Assembly (NCBI GenBank): GCA_023897205.1
Contig: JAHWDD010000012.1
Span: forward strand, 1,054,001 to 1,118,000
Reading direction: 5' to 3'
Length of the DNA: 64,000 bases
From: Exophiala sp. HKRS030
Lineage: Eukaryota; Ascomycota; Eurotiomycetes; Chaetothyriales; Herpotrichiellaceae
Within the stretch, counting starts at the first letter, position 1, and every line of letters starts with the position of its first letter. This document shows, in pieces, positions 46,704 to 58,062 of this stretch. Made by a program: the position numbers and the translations under genes. Under the pieces are notes generated by a model, which did not search any database, had not been told where the DNA came from, and was given only the letters and a program-made list of their open reading frames with translations.

Positions 46704-47153
46704 ATGCAAAAGCAATTTTCTCCGAGGCCCTGGCGGTCGAATCAGAATCTTGCCCGTCGAGCTTCTGTGGGCATGAGCGGGCAAAGGATGATCGACAAGC
46801 ATTTCTTCTGGTGGTGCTTGGCCGGCTTCGACTCGGCGTCTTCGCCTACTTTAATCTCACTATGCCACGGGCCAAAATTTGCTGCCCTTCGGTTGAACAG
46901 CGCGCAACCCGCAATGCTACCCTCCACTTTGACTGCGACGGCAACCAAGGTAAGGACAGTATAGAGCGCAGAATCGGCCAAGTAGGCGAAGTTTATTCCT
47001 GTAGATATCAATGATACCACGATGAGCATGCCAGCTCTGTGGCTATATCTGCGGTTAGATGCTTCGGAAGTCTGATGGTCCTGCCCACTGCATATTGTGA
47101 AGTGTCCCTTCGAACAGAACACGCAAACCATTACTGTCTCGTGTTATTTGAGC

Positions 47154-49172
47154 ATGTCTCAATACAACCAAATGTCAACATCTAACCTCGACATCCCATC
47201 CAATCAAATCAACCCTCTACTATCGCAATCGCGCAGTAGTCAACCATGGTCGCAGTCCTTTCAGGCAAGACCAAGCTTCTCATTATCTAGCTCCCTAGAC
47301 CCTCGAGGATTCTTCAGTCGAAGGTCTTCGACATCTTCTCATTCTGATGACGTTGATATTGAGAATCTACAGCTCAGTCTCGCGAATGTTGTCTCATTTA
47401 CCCCAGGCACTCCTTTCGATATAGCGCGTTCATACAACACCCTGTCCGAGCAACGGCCGAAGACGATTCAAAAACAACCTTTGCCTGCGAGTAAGCAACC
47501 AGTCTACGGTACTTTTGCCGATGAAGGTATTGAAGATGCGGAGCTACTAGAGTCAGACGACCTGAGCGATTCGAAGTTCATAGGCATAAGCCCAAGCGCT
47601 TCTGGCTTGTATTTGTCGTCATCATGTTGGGATATTTTATCGCTTGCTTCGACTCAACTCTGATGGCGTCAAGTCATCCTATCATCACTTCATATTTCGG
47701 GGCGTCACAAGCCGCATCCTGGTTGAGCACAGTCTTCCTTATCACGAGCACTGCTTTCCAACCCCTGTTCGGACGACTTTCCGACACAATAGGACGAAAA
47801 CCAGTCTTCATGCTCTCATTTGCGATCTTCGGGCTTACAACACTTTGGTGCGCAGTCGCTGGGAGCATTGAAAGTTTCATCGCGGCTCGTGCGGTGTGTG
47901 GACTTGGTGCTGGTGGCACGATGTCCATGAGTTTGATCATTGTGAGCGATCTGGTCCATATTGAACACCGTGGTGTATTCCAATCCCATATCAACCTTGC
48001 ATTTGGTCTCGGCTCTGCCTCAGGTGCAGCCCTGGGAGGCTGGCTTTGCGACTCCTTGGGGTGGCGATGGGCTTTTGGGATCCAGGTGCCATTCATCGCC
48101 GTATGTCTCATTATGGGACTTTTGTTCACACCTTCGGATCTTGGACCAATGTTAATCAACGCGGAGGGAGGCGGTGCTTGGATTGCACTGCGAAACTTCG
48201 ACTGGCTTGGTTCCATCTCTTTGATTACTTCCGTCACCTCACTCATCCTTTTCCTGAACCTTGGAGGAAACATCTTCCCGTGGTCATCTCCAGTCGTCAT
48301 TGCATGCTTCGTCTTGTTTGTGGTCGTCACATCTGCTTTTCTGTACATCGAGACTCGGGCAACACAGCCTCTTATGCCGCTCAGGCTGCTCTCCAAGGCG
48401 CCTATCTCAAATATGGTCTTTGCAAATCTCCTAGGAGCTATTGCCTCCAACACAGTGTTATTCAATGCTCCGTTGTTCTTCCAAGCGGTGTTACTGACAT
48501 CGGCTTCGAGCTCGGGCTTCCGCCTGGCCATTCCCAGTCTCATCGGATCCTTCGCTGGTATATCGACAGGTTTCATCATAACCTACACCCGGCGTTTGAA
48601 GCCGACTCTGGTCTTCGGAGCCGTACTGTACCTTATTGGATCTGTTGCAATATGTTTCATTTCAAAGGGAACATCTGAGGTCATGAGTATGATTCTGATC
48701 ACGGGTGTTCCGCTAGGCCAGGGATTTGTATTTCCGAACACCATGATGAGCGCTCTGGCGGTTTCTGAACAAGTCGACCAAGCCGTCGTGACGACAACGA
48801 TCGGCCTGTGGAGAAATCTAGGTGTTGTTTTGGGGGTCGCGCTTTCAAGTTTGGTCTTCCAGAACTCCTTGGCTGCCAGTCTTAGAGAGAGCGTGAGTGA
48901 TCCAGACGTCATCAAGAAAGTGAGGTCTTCTGTACAAGCAATTCGCTTTCTGGAGAAGACCCTGCAAGCACGAGGTAAGTGAACTCTCCGCCCATATGAA
49001 GCTCTGACTTGAAAGCTTACATCTCGCAGTGATTGACGCCTATGCAACGTCACTTCGGACAACGTTTTGGTGCGCCGTTGTGGCGTCAGTGCTTGTGGTG
49101 ATCCTTCTTGTTCCCGTCAAGTTACCACGGCTGCGAAAAGGAAGGCAAATGGTTGTCAGCGCTGGCGAGTAG
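47154..49172 (+). CDS. MFS transporter, Vba/Fnx1-like (vacuolar basic amino acid transporter family)
   Basis: Exons 47154-48974 and 49030-49172 (intron 48975-49029) give about 654 aa. A ~150-aa cytosolic Ser-rich N-terminus includes QPVYGTFADEGIEDAELLES. The DHA2-type MFS core follows: MLGYFIACFDSTLMASSHPI, QAASWLSTVFLITSTAFQPL, FGRLSDTIGRKPVF and the motif-C-like GLGSASGAALGGWLCDSLGW. The C-terminus ends in a last membrane helix and KLPRLRKGRQ. These match Fnx1/Vba vacuolar amino acid transporters. A single-base deficit at CCC 47591-47593 lies between KFIGIS and PKRFWLVFVV, just before TM1; one base restores frame and intron phase. The N-terminal choice 47154 is the first ATG. Confidence 0.85.
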
Positions 49173-49463
49173 GTAGTCAACGTGTGTGGTGCTTGATTGG
49201 CATAAATATCAGATATGCAATTCTTTACCCTATACTTTAAGCCTCGATGCATAGAGCTCTGAAGAAGAAGTTTTGTGACTTGTTCGATCATGTCCTATGT
49301 CCAGTTGCGTTTGAATTTGTCAGTCTTCCTCAAGACCTCCTGAGCGTGCGTGCCTTCGGACCCCTTTTGTCGATCTAAGTTTTGATCTTGATGTTATCCC
49401 TTTCATTTGAACTCCTAGATCCGACTAGTCAGGGTGTGGAAGAAGATCCTCGAATGTGCAATC

Positions 49464-50534
49464 TTATGCCCCAGTAGGGGCCTCTGGTTTGCCATATTGG
49501 GCGTAGTTCCTTTGAACTGCTCTCCAATTATTGAAACCGTTGGGACCTTTGGCCTCACAATGCTCGTAGCACTCCCACCACCACTTGTTTGTCTTTTGAG
49601 GAAGAAGAGACCAGCGCAGCATATCTTCCTTCTGCCCAACGCTCAGGCCCAACTTGAAGTACGCTTCAGCGCGGGTGTCGGAATCGTCATGGTCCTCCTG
49701 GCGCTCAATCTTCAACCGTGTTCCAACGGTCTCGTCATCGTCACCAAGGTGTAAGACAACCGCACATGTGCTCGTTAGCACTATGACTACCACCAGAATC
49801 TGGATGAACAAGCTCGACATGCCCAGGGTGACAGCCAACCCGCCAAATGCTACCCAAGCCACAGCTCTGGACCAGAACTTTACAGGACCCTTCGTCTTGG
49901 GCGTGGTCAGAAGGCAATTGAGTAAAATGCCTTTGGAAGCTCTGATGGTGACTGCATCTCCGGTCGGTAGAATCCAGAAGGTCCGCTGGAGCTTGTCTCC
50001 ACCAGGCCAGCTAAATGCACTCTCTGCATTCTCACCCATGATTCGCTTGTTCTGATGGACGAGAATATAACGTGACAAAGTAGAGAACGCCATGGTAATG
50101 CAGCAGGCGAATCCCCACCAGTCTCCGGTCAGTGCAGCTAGAACGATGATGGGTACGTGAGCCAGTACCCCAAGGACTATGGCGACGAATGTGTGAAAGG
50201 CCGACGAGGCTGAAGGACCTGCTCGATATGAAACGACAAACTTTGTAGCATTGGTCTTTACATTCTGGTTGAGAAGCCATCTCGAGAACCATCCGGGCAC
50301 GTCTGTAGTGTAGATGCTGTCATCGATGTTGTATACCTGAAACCCTGGGATGGGTGCGGTGAAGCTATTGGCCGCGAAGACATAGGCTCCAACCGTCGGG
50401 AGAAATCTGGTGTAGCGATTGGTCGCTAGGCGCCCGAAAGCAGAGCTGATCTCTTCTGCGCCTAGAAGAGTAATGAGACCCAGGGCATCAAACTGAAAAG
50501 GGTTCCAATCTTGTAGCGCAGCTATACGGAACAT
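49464..50534 (-). CDS. Uncharacterised multi-pass membrane protein
   Basis: 356 aa from the first ATG (50534); the frame stays open to 50606 without ATG, so a further 5' exon is possible. Three to four hydrophobic segments are visible: FHTFVAIVLGVLAHVPIIVL, WWGFACCITMAFSTLSRYIL, and the paired WVAFGGLAVTLGMSSLF and ILVVVIVLTSTCAVVLHL. The soluble C-terminus ends with WWWECYEHCEAKGP..GFNNW. I do not recognise the family. It lies 3'-to-3' with the vacuolar transporter and upstream-to-upstream with the NLR-like gene. Confidence 0.65.
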   Translation of the reverse strand: MFRIAALQDWNPFQFDALGLITLLGAEEISSAFGRLATNRYTRFLPTVGAYVFAANSFTAPIPGFQVYNIDDSIYTTDVPGWFSRWLLNQNVKTNATKFVVSYRAGPSASSAFHTFVAIVLGVLAHVPIIVLAALTGDWWGFACCITMAFSTLSRYILVHQNKRIMGENAESAFSWPGGDKLQRTFWILPTGDAVTIRASKGILLNCLLTTPKTKGPVKFWSRAVAWVAFGGLAVTLGMSSLFIQILVVVIVLTSTCAVVLHLGDDDETVGTRLKIERQEDHDDSDTRAEAYFKLGLSVGQKEDMLRWSLLPQKTNKWWWECYEHCEAKGPNGFNNWRAVQRNYAQYGKPEAPTGA

Positions 50535-50954
50535 TGGGCTAGTTACTCGGTGAGGAAGTACATGAGATGGAAAAGTTGGCAAGAAACCTGTAACGGCAGA
50601 GTTCAAGGGCCTTGACGATGCGTTGTTTTAGTCCTGCTAGTGAATGTGAAGGCAGCTGAAAGGAGGAGTTTAAGGCGCACCATTGTGCAATGAGGTGGCT
50701 GGCAGCACCGTCAGGATTCGCTGCAATCCAAAGAGGATAAGCGCTGTAGCCCCGCCTAAGTAGTACTATGAAGAACCGTTTGTCCCATGTGTCCTCTGTC
50801 GGGCTCCGTGAAACAGACGCAAGATCCTGACGACGAAGATCTTCGAAGTCGGGTGTCCTTGAACATCATCGGCAGGGTGCCAGCATCGCTTAATTATCTC
50901 GAAATTACCCCTGTCTCGAGGGTGCACGGGAGACACATTGACTCCGCCTCCACT
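50535..50954. other. Divergent promoter region, membrane protein and NLR-like gene
   Basis: 420 bp with no recognisable element apart from short A/G-rich stretches. Confidence 0.4.
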
Positions 50955-53900
50955 ATGAGTGGAGGTTTGGCTAACCCAGATCTGGCTCAGGCGCCCGTGC
51001 CGGCTAGTGGTAAGCAAGAGTTATTTGACTGCACGAAAGGCCAACTTTGTTCTGATTTCAGTTCTCGTAGGAGATCCAGTGACCGAGAATGATCTCAAGC
51101 CACTATTCTTTCGCATCCTAGATATCATAAAAAGTCGCAAATTCTTTGACGAGGCCCCCACCTTTTTCGTCGTCTATGCTTGGGATAATGGCGGTCAAGA
51201 AGCAGGTTCGGACGTCGTGGTGGAGTTCATCGAGGCATGTCAACGCGCCGGATGCCGTATCACTTCAGATCAGGACCCGGCAGCTCGCGTGGTCACGGAA
51301 GAGCAACTCTGCTTGTTGCCTTTTGGTTTGCACAAGAATTCCGTTGAGCTTGTCGTCTTGTGCGGCTCTAACCTACTTGGTGGATACATGAAGGATGACA
51401 AAGTGCAACGATTCATTCAAGAAATGGCCGAGTGTTACGCCAAAGCTGAAGGTGACACCGCTAAACGCAAGGCTGTACTTGGGGTTTACGAAAAGTACTC
51501 AGGAGACCGCGATTTCCATCATGTTTATACAGAGATGGCGTTATTGAATATCAGGAGCGAGTTCTACGAAAGGAATTCCATCATTCCTTTCTTGCTCAAT
51601 GGGAATCATGAAGAAAACTTTCCGACATATCTCACTCAACATAAGAACATCCTGCGGACAGTGCTTGGACCAAAACCCGCAGGAGACGGATCCAAGTATG
51701 AGTGTTTTCTCCAAATACTGGAGAAATTTGCCGATCGCAGGACACGCGGTCCAGGCTCGGCACATTTAATCCAGTCATTAAGAAAAATATTCAGCCGTGC
51801 CGTTGATGAGCTTAGAAGTCAACCGTTCATGACAAAATCAGAGCTCGAGGCGTTTCTGCTTAGCCACAGAGACAAGGCCAATGATGCTTCTGATGAGTGG
51901 TCCAATTCTCAGTGGCTCCCTTCAACTGCTGGGATCAACAATTATCAGATTGAGGGCCGCTCAACTCGGAGGCTGAAGGTACTCAAAACACTACGCAGTG
52001 CATATCGAGATGGAAAGGACAGGAATCCCCAACGAGTTCAAGGAACATGTGAATGGTTCGTAAGCCACAGGTTTTTTCAACAATGGCAGAGAAGCGGCGT
52101 GTCAAGTATGTTATGGGTATCCGCGGACCCTGGTTGTGGAAAGTCCGTTCTGGCGAAACATCTAGTGGACGACGTGCTACCATCAAATGAGACCAGAAAA
52201 ACCTGTTATTTCTTCTTCAAGGAGGATTATGAGGATCAAAGAAGCGCTGTGAGTGCTCTCTGCTGCTTACTGCATCAACTATTTGAACAAAATGACAGCC
52301 TTCTCTCTGATAAGGTCATCGAAAAATTCGAGACCTCTGGGGAGCGGCTTACGACTTCGGTTAGCGAGCTTTGGAAGTTGTTGATCAATGCTTCGCGGGA
52401 GAGATCCGCCGGCGAAATTCTATGTGTCCTTGATGCATTCGATGAATGTGACGATCAAGGGCAGTTGGACATCACGCAAGCCTTGGTTAGCTTCTATGGT
52501 GCTGAGAATCACAACAAATTGAAATTCCTCATAACGAGTCGACCATATGGTTCGATCAGGCGAGGCTTTCAACCTCTCGATATGCCAGGGCTCCCGGTAA
52601 TTCACTTGAGTGGAGAGAGCGAAGAAGAGATGAAAAAGATTGCTAGTGAAATCGACATTTTCATCGAGGCCAGGGTTCGGAGCATCCGAGCGATCCTCAA
52701 ACTTAAACCCGAAGAGGAGCAATTGTTGAGAAAAGAGCTTTTGAACATTCCAAACCGAACTTATTTGTGGGTTCATCTTACCCTGGATCTTGTCCAAAAG
52801 GCCGTCAACATCGACGCAAAAGGAATTTCAGAGGTTGCATCACATCTTCCACGAAATGTGAATGAAGCCTACGACAAAATTCTGTCAAAGACTGACGATG
52901 TTGATGAAGCCAAGAAACTTCTGCATATCGTTGTTGTAGCAACAAGGCCATTAACTCTCAAGGAGATGTCATTCGCATTGACCATTCGAGAGAACAACCA
53001 CGGCTACAAAGACATTGACTTGAAATCAGAGGATCGATTCGCTGAATATGTACGAGATCTTTGTGGACTCTTTGTCACCATACAAAGCCAAAAGATATAT
53101 CTGCTGCACCAGACAGCAAAAGAATTTTTGGTATGGAAGGACTATCCAAATGCCGAAAATGGTCCCATTCCTAACCTAAAATGGAAATCGTTGCTTGTTC
53201 CACAAGAGTCTCATCGAGTACTTGCGGAAATTTGTCTGTGGCATTTGCTCTTCGCTGAATTCGATACTGAGCCTCTCACAACCTCAAACGTCACCCAATA
53301 CGTTCTCGACCACATCTTCCTTGATTATTCTGCCAAGAACTGGGCCACACATTTCCGCACGTCGGGTATCGCGGACGATGAAACCATAAAGTCGCTACTC
53401 AGGATTTGCGACGCAAGCTCTCGCCGTTGTCAGACCTGGTTCAATATTTTCTGGGAAAGCACATACGGAAGCTCTCCACAGCAATTCACAACCGTGATGA
53501 TTGCCTCCTACTTCGGACTAGAACGAGTAGTCACTGCCCTACTCAATGAGAAAGGTGTTGTCCTCAACTCCGTCGATGGTGTGCATTGCCGGTCAGCACT
53601 TTCTTGGGCCTCACAGAACGGTTTCAGTAATGTGGTGGGTCTTCTAATTAAAGGTCCGAAGATCTATCTCAGAGACTTTGCGAGACTCCGGTTTTGGAAA
53701 GGAGCTGAAGTCAATGCAAAGGACAAGTACGGTCGCACGCCTCTCTCGTATGCAGCTTGGAGTGGCCATATGGATGTTGTCCAGCAGTTGATCAAAGCAG
53801 GTGCACAAGCTGACTTAGCAGACGACATTGGCGGTACACCAATGTCATATGCTTTGCTCAGTGGACAAAATCGGATCTTAGAGCTGATGTTGACGAAAAT

Positions 53901-55611
53901 ACGCAAGACCAGTCTAGACGATAGCATCAGTGGGGATTTATTGCTGTCAGCTGCCCAAAAGGGCCATACAGATGTCGTGAAACTACTGTTGGATAGTGGT
54001 AAAGTCAACCCCAACTTGAAAGACACCTCAGGACGGACGTCATTGTCACTTGCTGCTGAGAATAGTCATGACGCTGTCGTCGAATTGTTACTCAGCTGCA
54101 ATAATGTGGATGTCAATTCAAGAGACCTGAGCGGTCGCACTCCACTGTCCTGGGCTACAGGGAGTGCCGTCGCCCATATGTTGCTCGAATTCAGCAAGAT
54201 CGACGCGGACTGTAAAGACGACTCCGGTCGAACGCCACTTTCGTGGGCTGCCCAAGCCGGTCATCGCGCTGTAGTCACAGCACTGCTAGAGACTAACCAA
54301 GTCGATGCTGACGGGAGGGATAACTTCGGCCGTACACCACTATCATGGGCTGCCCAGCATAGTGACTCTTCAATTGCTGAAGTATTACTCCGGCACAGCC
54401 AAGTCGACGTCGAGTCGAAAGACCTCTCCGGACGCACACCACTGTCTTGGGCTACAGAGAACGAGGATACGAGCATTCTGAAAATGTTACTCGAGCATAG
54501 CAAAGTCAATGCTGATTCCCGGGATAACTCTGGTCGCACACCACTGTCTTGGGCCGCAGAAAGAGGCATTGATACTGTAATGGAAATCCTAATTGGGCAC
54601 GATCAGATCAATGTGGAATCGAAAGATGAGAGTGGCCGGACGCCACTCTCATGGATAGCCGAGAACGTGGAAGCAGGCTTGGTATCTCGACCCCTTCTCG
54701 GGAGACGCGACATCTATCCTGATTTGGAGGATCAATCTGGCCGCACACCGCTATCCTGGGCCGCCGAGAAGGGCAAGACTGACTTTGTTGAAGCCTTACT
54801 TATCAGTGGCCGTGCCGATCCCAATTCAAGGGATATTTCAGGCCAAACACCATTGGCGTGGGCTTTCCGGAAGACCCAATGGGATGTGGTCAGGCAAATT
54901 GTCGACTTTCGTGGAACGGACGTGACCTCGAATGGTAAAACAAAGGGCTTGATAATTCTAGAGAACAAGCTTGATGAAACAATAAGCGTCAGGGAGGTGG
55001 GCAATGACAGCCTGATGACACTGGGCAAAGGAGAGATCAACGCCATGCACCAGAGCACTGAGAAAAAGCAACTATGTCTCTGCTACCCCGGTCCAGGAAA
55101 TCAATGGACGTCACCTTTCACCGGTGACACCGGCTTCACACATGTGAAGATTGCCAAGGCAGGGCGTAGGCAGCATCTTATCCGAGTGGATGTTTCGCTA
55201 CTGGAAGATGTTGGTGCCTTTATCCAGCTCAGCCCAGAAAAGGAAGCCTGGCCGTTCTTGATCCGCAACGAGAGCCACGTCGAGTTCATTTTCTGGCAGT
55301 CAAATCCGCAATTGAACGGCGATGACAGCTTTCGGCCGATCAGATTTCGACTTCCGCCCCGAAGCATCATGCCATACTCCTGGGATTATACTACCGCAAA
55401 AAACAAAGAGCTCGTGCTCTCCGCGCAAGGAGTCGAGCGGAATGTGAAGCTCGACGAGCCTGGCTCATTAGTCCCACTCCGTGTCAATTCGCCATCTGGC
55501 TCTGGCGAGAGGACTGTCATCGATATTGCGGTCGTTGCAGACGGCCCTAGTATGACGCTAGTTTTGAGTACATTCAAGCCTGGGAGAGTTGCAAAACAAT
55601 CGAAACGGTAG
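50955..55611 (+). CDS. NLR-like STAND protein: TIR/SEFIR-like - NACHT - ankyrin - VPS13 SHR-BD-like
   Basis: Exons 50955-51009 and 51062-55611 (intron GTAAGC...TTTCAG) give about 1534 aa with no frame break. Residues ~20-230 look TIR/SEFIR-like: FFVVYAWDNG, then GCRITSDQDP and VELVVLCGSNLL, ending at RNSIIPFLLNG. A NACHT NTPase follows: Walker A SADPGCGKSVLAKH (about 370), Walker B EILCVLDAFDECDD (about 470), then ITSRPYGSI and a helical/winged-helix region with LHQTAKEFLVW. About 13 ankyrin repeats cover residues ~826-1305, many near-identical (SGRTPLSWAA). The C-terminal ~210 aa (54970-55600) match the VPS13 SHR-BD/VAB-side pattern: LCYPGPGNQWTSPF, WPFLIRNESHVEFIFWQSNP, RFRLPPRSIMPYSWD, KNKELVLSAQG and DIAVVADGPSMTLVLS. 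The first three parts are typical of fungal heterokaryon-incompatibility/immune-like receptors. The last is unexpected and suggests a decoy or lipid/membrane-linked output. Confidence 0.85.
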
Positions 55612-56616
55612 TGGATTTCGATGGCTCATATGATGTCAGGATTGTGGCTCCTCCGCTCCTCTTAATGATGTACTTGGTGGACTCAGCAGTTGGTTTCACA
55701 TGTGAGAAGCCGGTGACATGTCGAAACAAGTTCTGTTGGAAGAGGGTTTCCGTCCATACTTCAATCTGATCTTCAGTGGCCGCCAGTGAGTATTCGGCGA
55801 ACATCGCATCCTGGGTTTCGAAAATGGCTAATGTTCCATCTTCGTGCAGAGGATGCTGTCAAGCTGTTCCAGGGAACGTACTACCCAGTTAATGAAGAAT
55901 CAGTTTCTCAATGCTATTCTGGCGAGTGGCTCGATGATAGACTTTAGTGGTGCATCACGTAATATTTCATTTTCAGGGTCTACACCTCGAGACCAACTAG
56001 GGCGTGTTCCCCATTGTCAACGTTGTGTAAGAAAAGAGGCTCCTCCTTGGGGCCGCTTTGCGTGTCCGGATACACTATCTCGATGTCTGAATGGGAAATG
56101 AGGCTCGAAAATCCCAACATATTGTATCGTTGTCGAACAATGGCCACGGTGATAGAAAGTAGACCGAAAAATGGGAAGGACATGACCCAGGGAACTTGTG
56201 GGCAATCGTCGGGAGAAAGTCTCATACCCGGTAAAGGGTAGAAGAGGAGACTTCACTCTCTACCTATTTCACGCGGAATGATTGGGATGAGGTGCTAGAA
56301 ACAGGCGCTTAAGCTCAAGGCTTCTAACTTCAGTCAAGACGGACAGCACTTTACCCCTGACAATCTCAGCCGCACGAAATGGCTCGGCCTCACCCGAGTG
56401 CCAAGACCAGCCCGTGATGTCACCCCTTTAATTTTCATGCCTTTAAACTGAGCCACCTGTTCAGTCCCTCCGCGGCGTAAGAATCAGTACTCTATTCTGG
56501 CTTCCGAGGCAGAAGTCCAGGTTTACATATAGCAGATCACGATTTTCACACAATTCGAGCCCTCCTGTGTCATCCAAGACGCTATAGCCTCTGCATTGGA
56601 CCCTGCTCCACCTCCA
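55612..56616. other. Intergenic, NLR-like gene to DUF1772 gene
   Basis: About 1 kb. Frames of 75-85 codons on both strands near 55844-56256 have no conserved content. I see no transposon ends, so relic status cannot be shown. Confidence 0.4.
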
Positions 56617-57345
56617 ATGCAAGGCACAACGTCGACCATGCCTGGTGCGGTAGCCATTCTCTCAGCACTTGGCGTCAGTCTATCAACAGCGTTCTCAATC
56701 GGGTCGCTGACATTGACGTATTTCGCCATTCCAGCGCTTCTTCTCCCCGCCGACGCCCCGCTCATGCCGCCACTAGAGCTGGTCGCCGAACGCAGAGCTC
56801 GACACTTCCGAACCGAAAAGACGCCCAAGCAACCCGCCGACAGCGGCATCGGGGACGAACAAGAATCGATCCTCGACCACGGAGCAGTGACCAAGCCGAA
56901 AGGCGGAATCAAGCCGCAATCTTCCGAGAGCCAACTCTTGCGGCAGTGGTTCCATCTCTTCGCTAAGGGCATGCACACGTTCCCACCTATGGCTGTTTCA
57001 GGCGCATTGTGCTACGCGGCTTGTGCTGCAATCATCCCTGGTCCACTGTTGCAGACGGCCGATAAGGTCTTACTGGGAAAGAGGTGCTTGTACGCTGCGT
57101 CCACGTTCTTGTCCGCGGGGATCATGGTTTTTACGCTGACCCTCATGAAACCCACGAATGCTGCACTGCACGCAAGGGTGATTGGCCTTATGCATGCCGA
57201 AGAGGACGGAACGGTTGCTCAAAGAGAGGAAGGTGAAGCTGAGAAGACTGAGTTATTGATTCGACGATGGGGCAAGGTCAATGCTCAGAGGTCGACTCTG
57301 CCCGTAATGGCTGCGGTTGTGGCGACGATTGCTCTTGCCTTGTAA
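56617..57345 (+). CDS. DUF1772 family membrane protein (anthrone-oxygenase-like)
   Basis: 242 aa from the first ATG, with four hydrophobic segments: AVAILSALGVSLSTAFSIGS/LTLTYFAIPALLL, MAVSGALCYAACAAIIPG, LYAASTFLSAGIMVFTLTLM and LPVMAAVVATIALAL. The phrase MKPTNAAL after TM3 is the hallmark of DUF1772. Some members are anthrone oxygenases in polyketide pathways; most are uncharacterised. A long hydrophilic loop (about 60-120) separates TM1 and TM2. There are no introns, and it sits between the NLR-like gene and the SNF2 helicase. Confidence 0.75.
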   Translation: MQGTTSTMPGAVAILSALGVSLSTAFSIGSLTLTYFAIPALLLPADAPLMPPLELVAERRARHFRTEKTPKQPADSGIGDEQESILDHGAVTKPKGGIKPQSSESQLLRQWFHLFAKGMHTFPPMAVSGALCYAACAAIIPGPLLQTADKVLLGKRCLYAASTFLSAGIMVFTLTLMKPTNAALHARVIGLMHAEEDGTVAQREEGEAEKTELLIRRWGKVNAQRSTLPVMAAVVATIALAL

Positions 57346-58062
57346 TGTTTCTACTGGGGACATGCTTCAGATCAGCGAATTGCAGAGATTCATGAAAGAT
57401 GGTGGCTGATAAGAATCTGGACCAACTGCACTACGAGATCGAAATCGCGCACATGCGCGTCGATGGTATACCGCTCCGGCGCATGGGTACTTGGGGCCGT
57501 TTAGAGAGGTGTGTTTTATCCAAAAGTAGACAGCGACTATGGCTTTGAGTGCGGGTATCAAGTAAATTCCTGCGGTCGGAAAATACGTTTTTCTGATGAC
57601 GCTCGCCTTGTTGTTGAATTTCTTACCACATGTGAAGAAGTGTCTGGGTAAAGATAGAATTACAATCAATCTAACGATTCGAGACCATGGAGAGAGTATC
57701 ACAACCAATGACGATCACGATATACTCATGGTTAGGGTCCTCCTCCCAACAAAGACAAAGTTGGCATCAGACTGTTCACAGAACGAACTACAAGTAAAAA
57801 ATTCTGACTCCAGTAGCTGGCAGAAACGACTGTTGCGAGACGACAAGAAGTTGCGACATGCTTGGGTGGGTCTCCTTTTGACCATCTCCCGCTCCACACA
57901 ACATCCTCCACAGTGCACTCCGGGGCCGTTACGATCAACGTTCACTTTGATCACAATATCCTCCCGGCTTATCTGCTTTCCAAGTTTGCTTTCTCAATGC
58001 CGTATAAAACTTCGATCTAGAACGACTAGAGTGTTGAAGCTGTGGCTTAGGCTGATGGGGAT
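57346..58062. other. Intergenic, converging 3' flanks
   Basis: About 700 bp between the DUF1772 gene and the 3' end of the SNF2 helicase. A plus-strand frame at 57596-58279 runs antisense into the helicase and is rejected as a gene. Confidence 0.45.

Larger units (their letters stand above)
46319..47153. other. Divergent promoter region between permease and vacuolar transporter
   Basis: About 830 bp with GATA-type sites (46459-46464, 46684-46703) and TTTGGCCGC (46657-46665). Frames here are not supported as genes. Confidence 0.5.

Noticed and set aside
47674..48579. A 301-codon minus-strand frame
   Set aside because: It is the antisense shadow of the Vba/Fnx1-like transporter.
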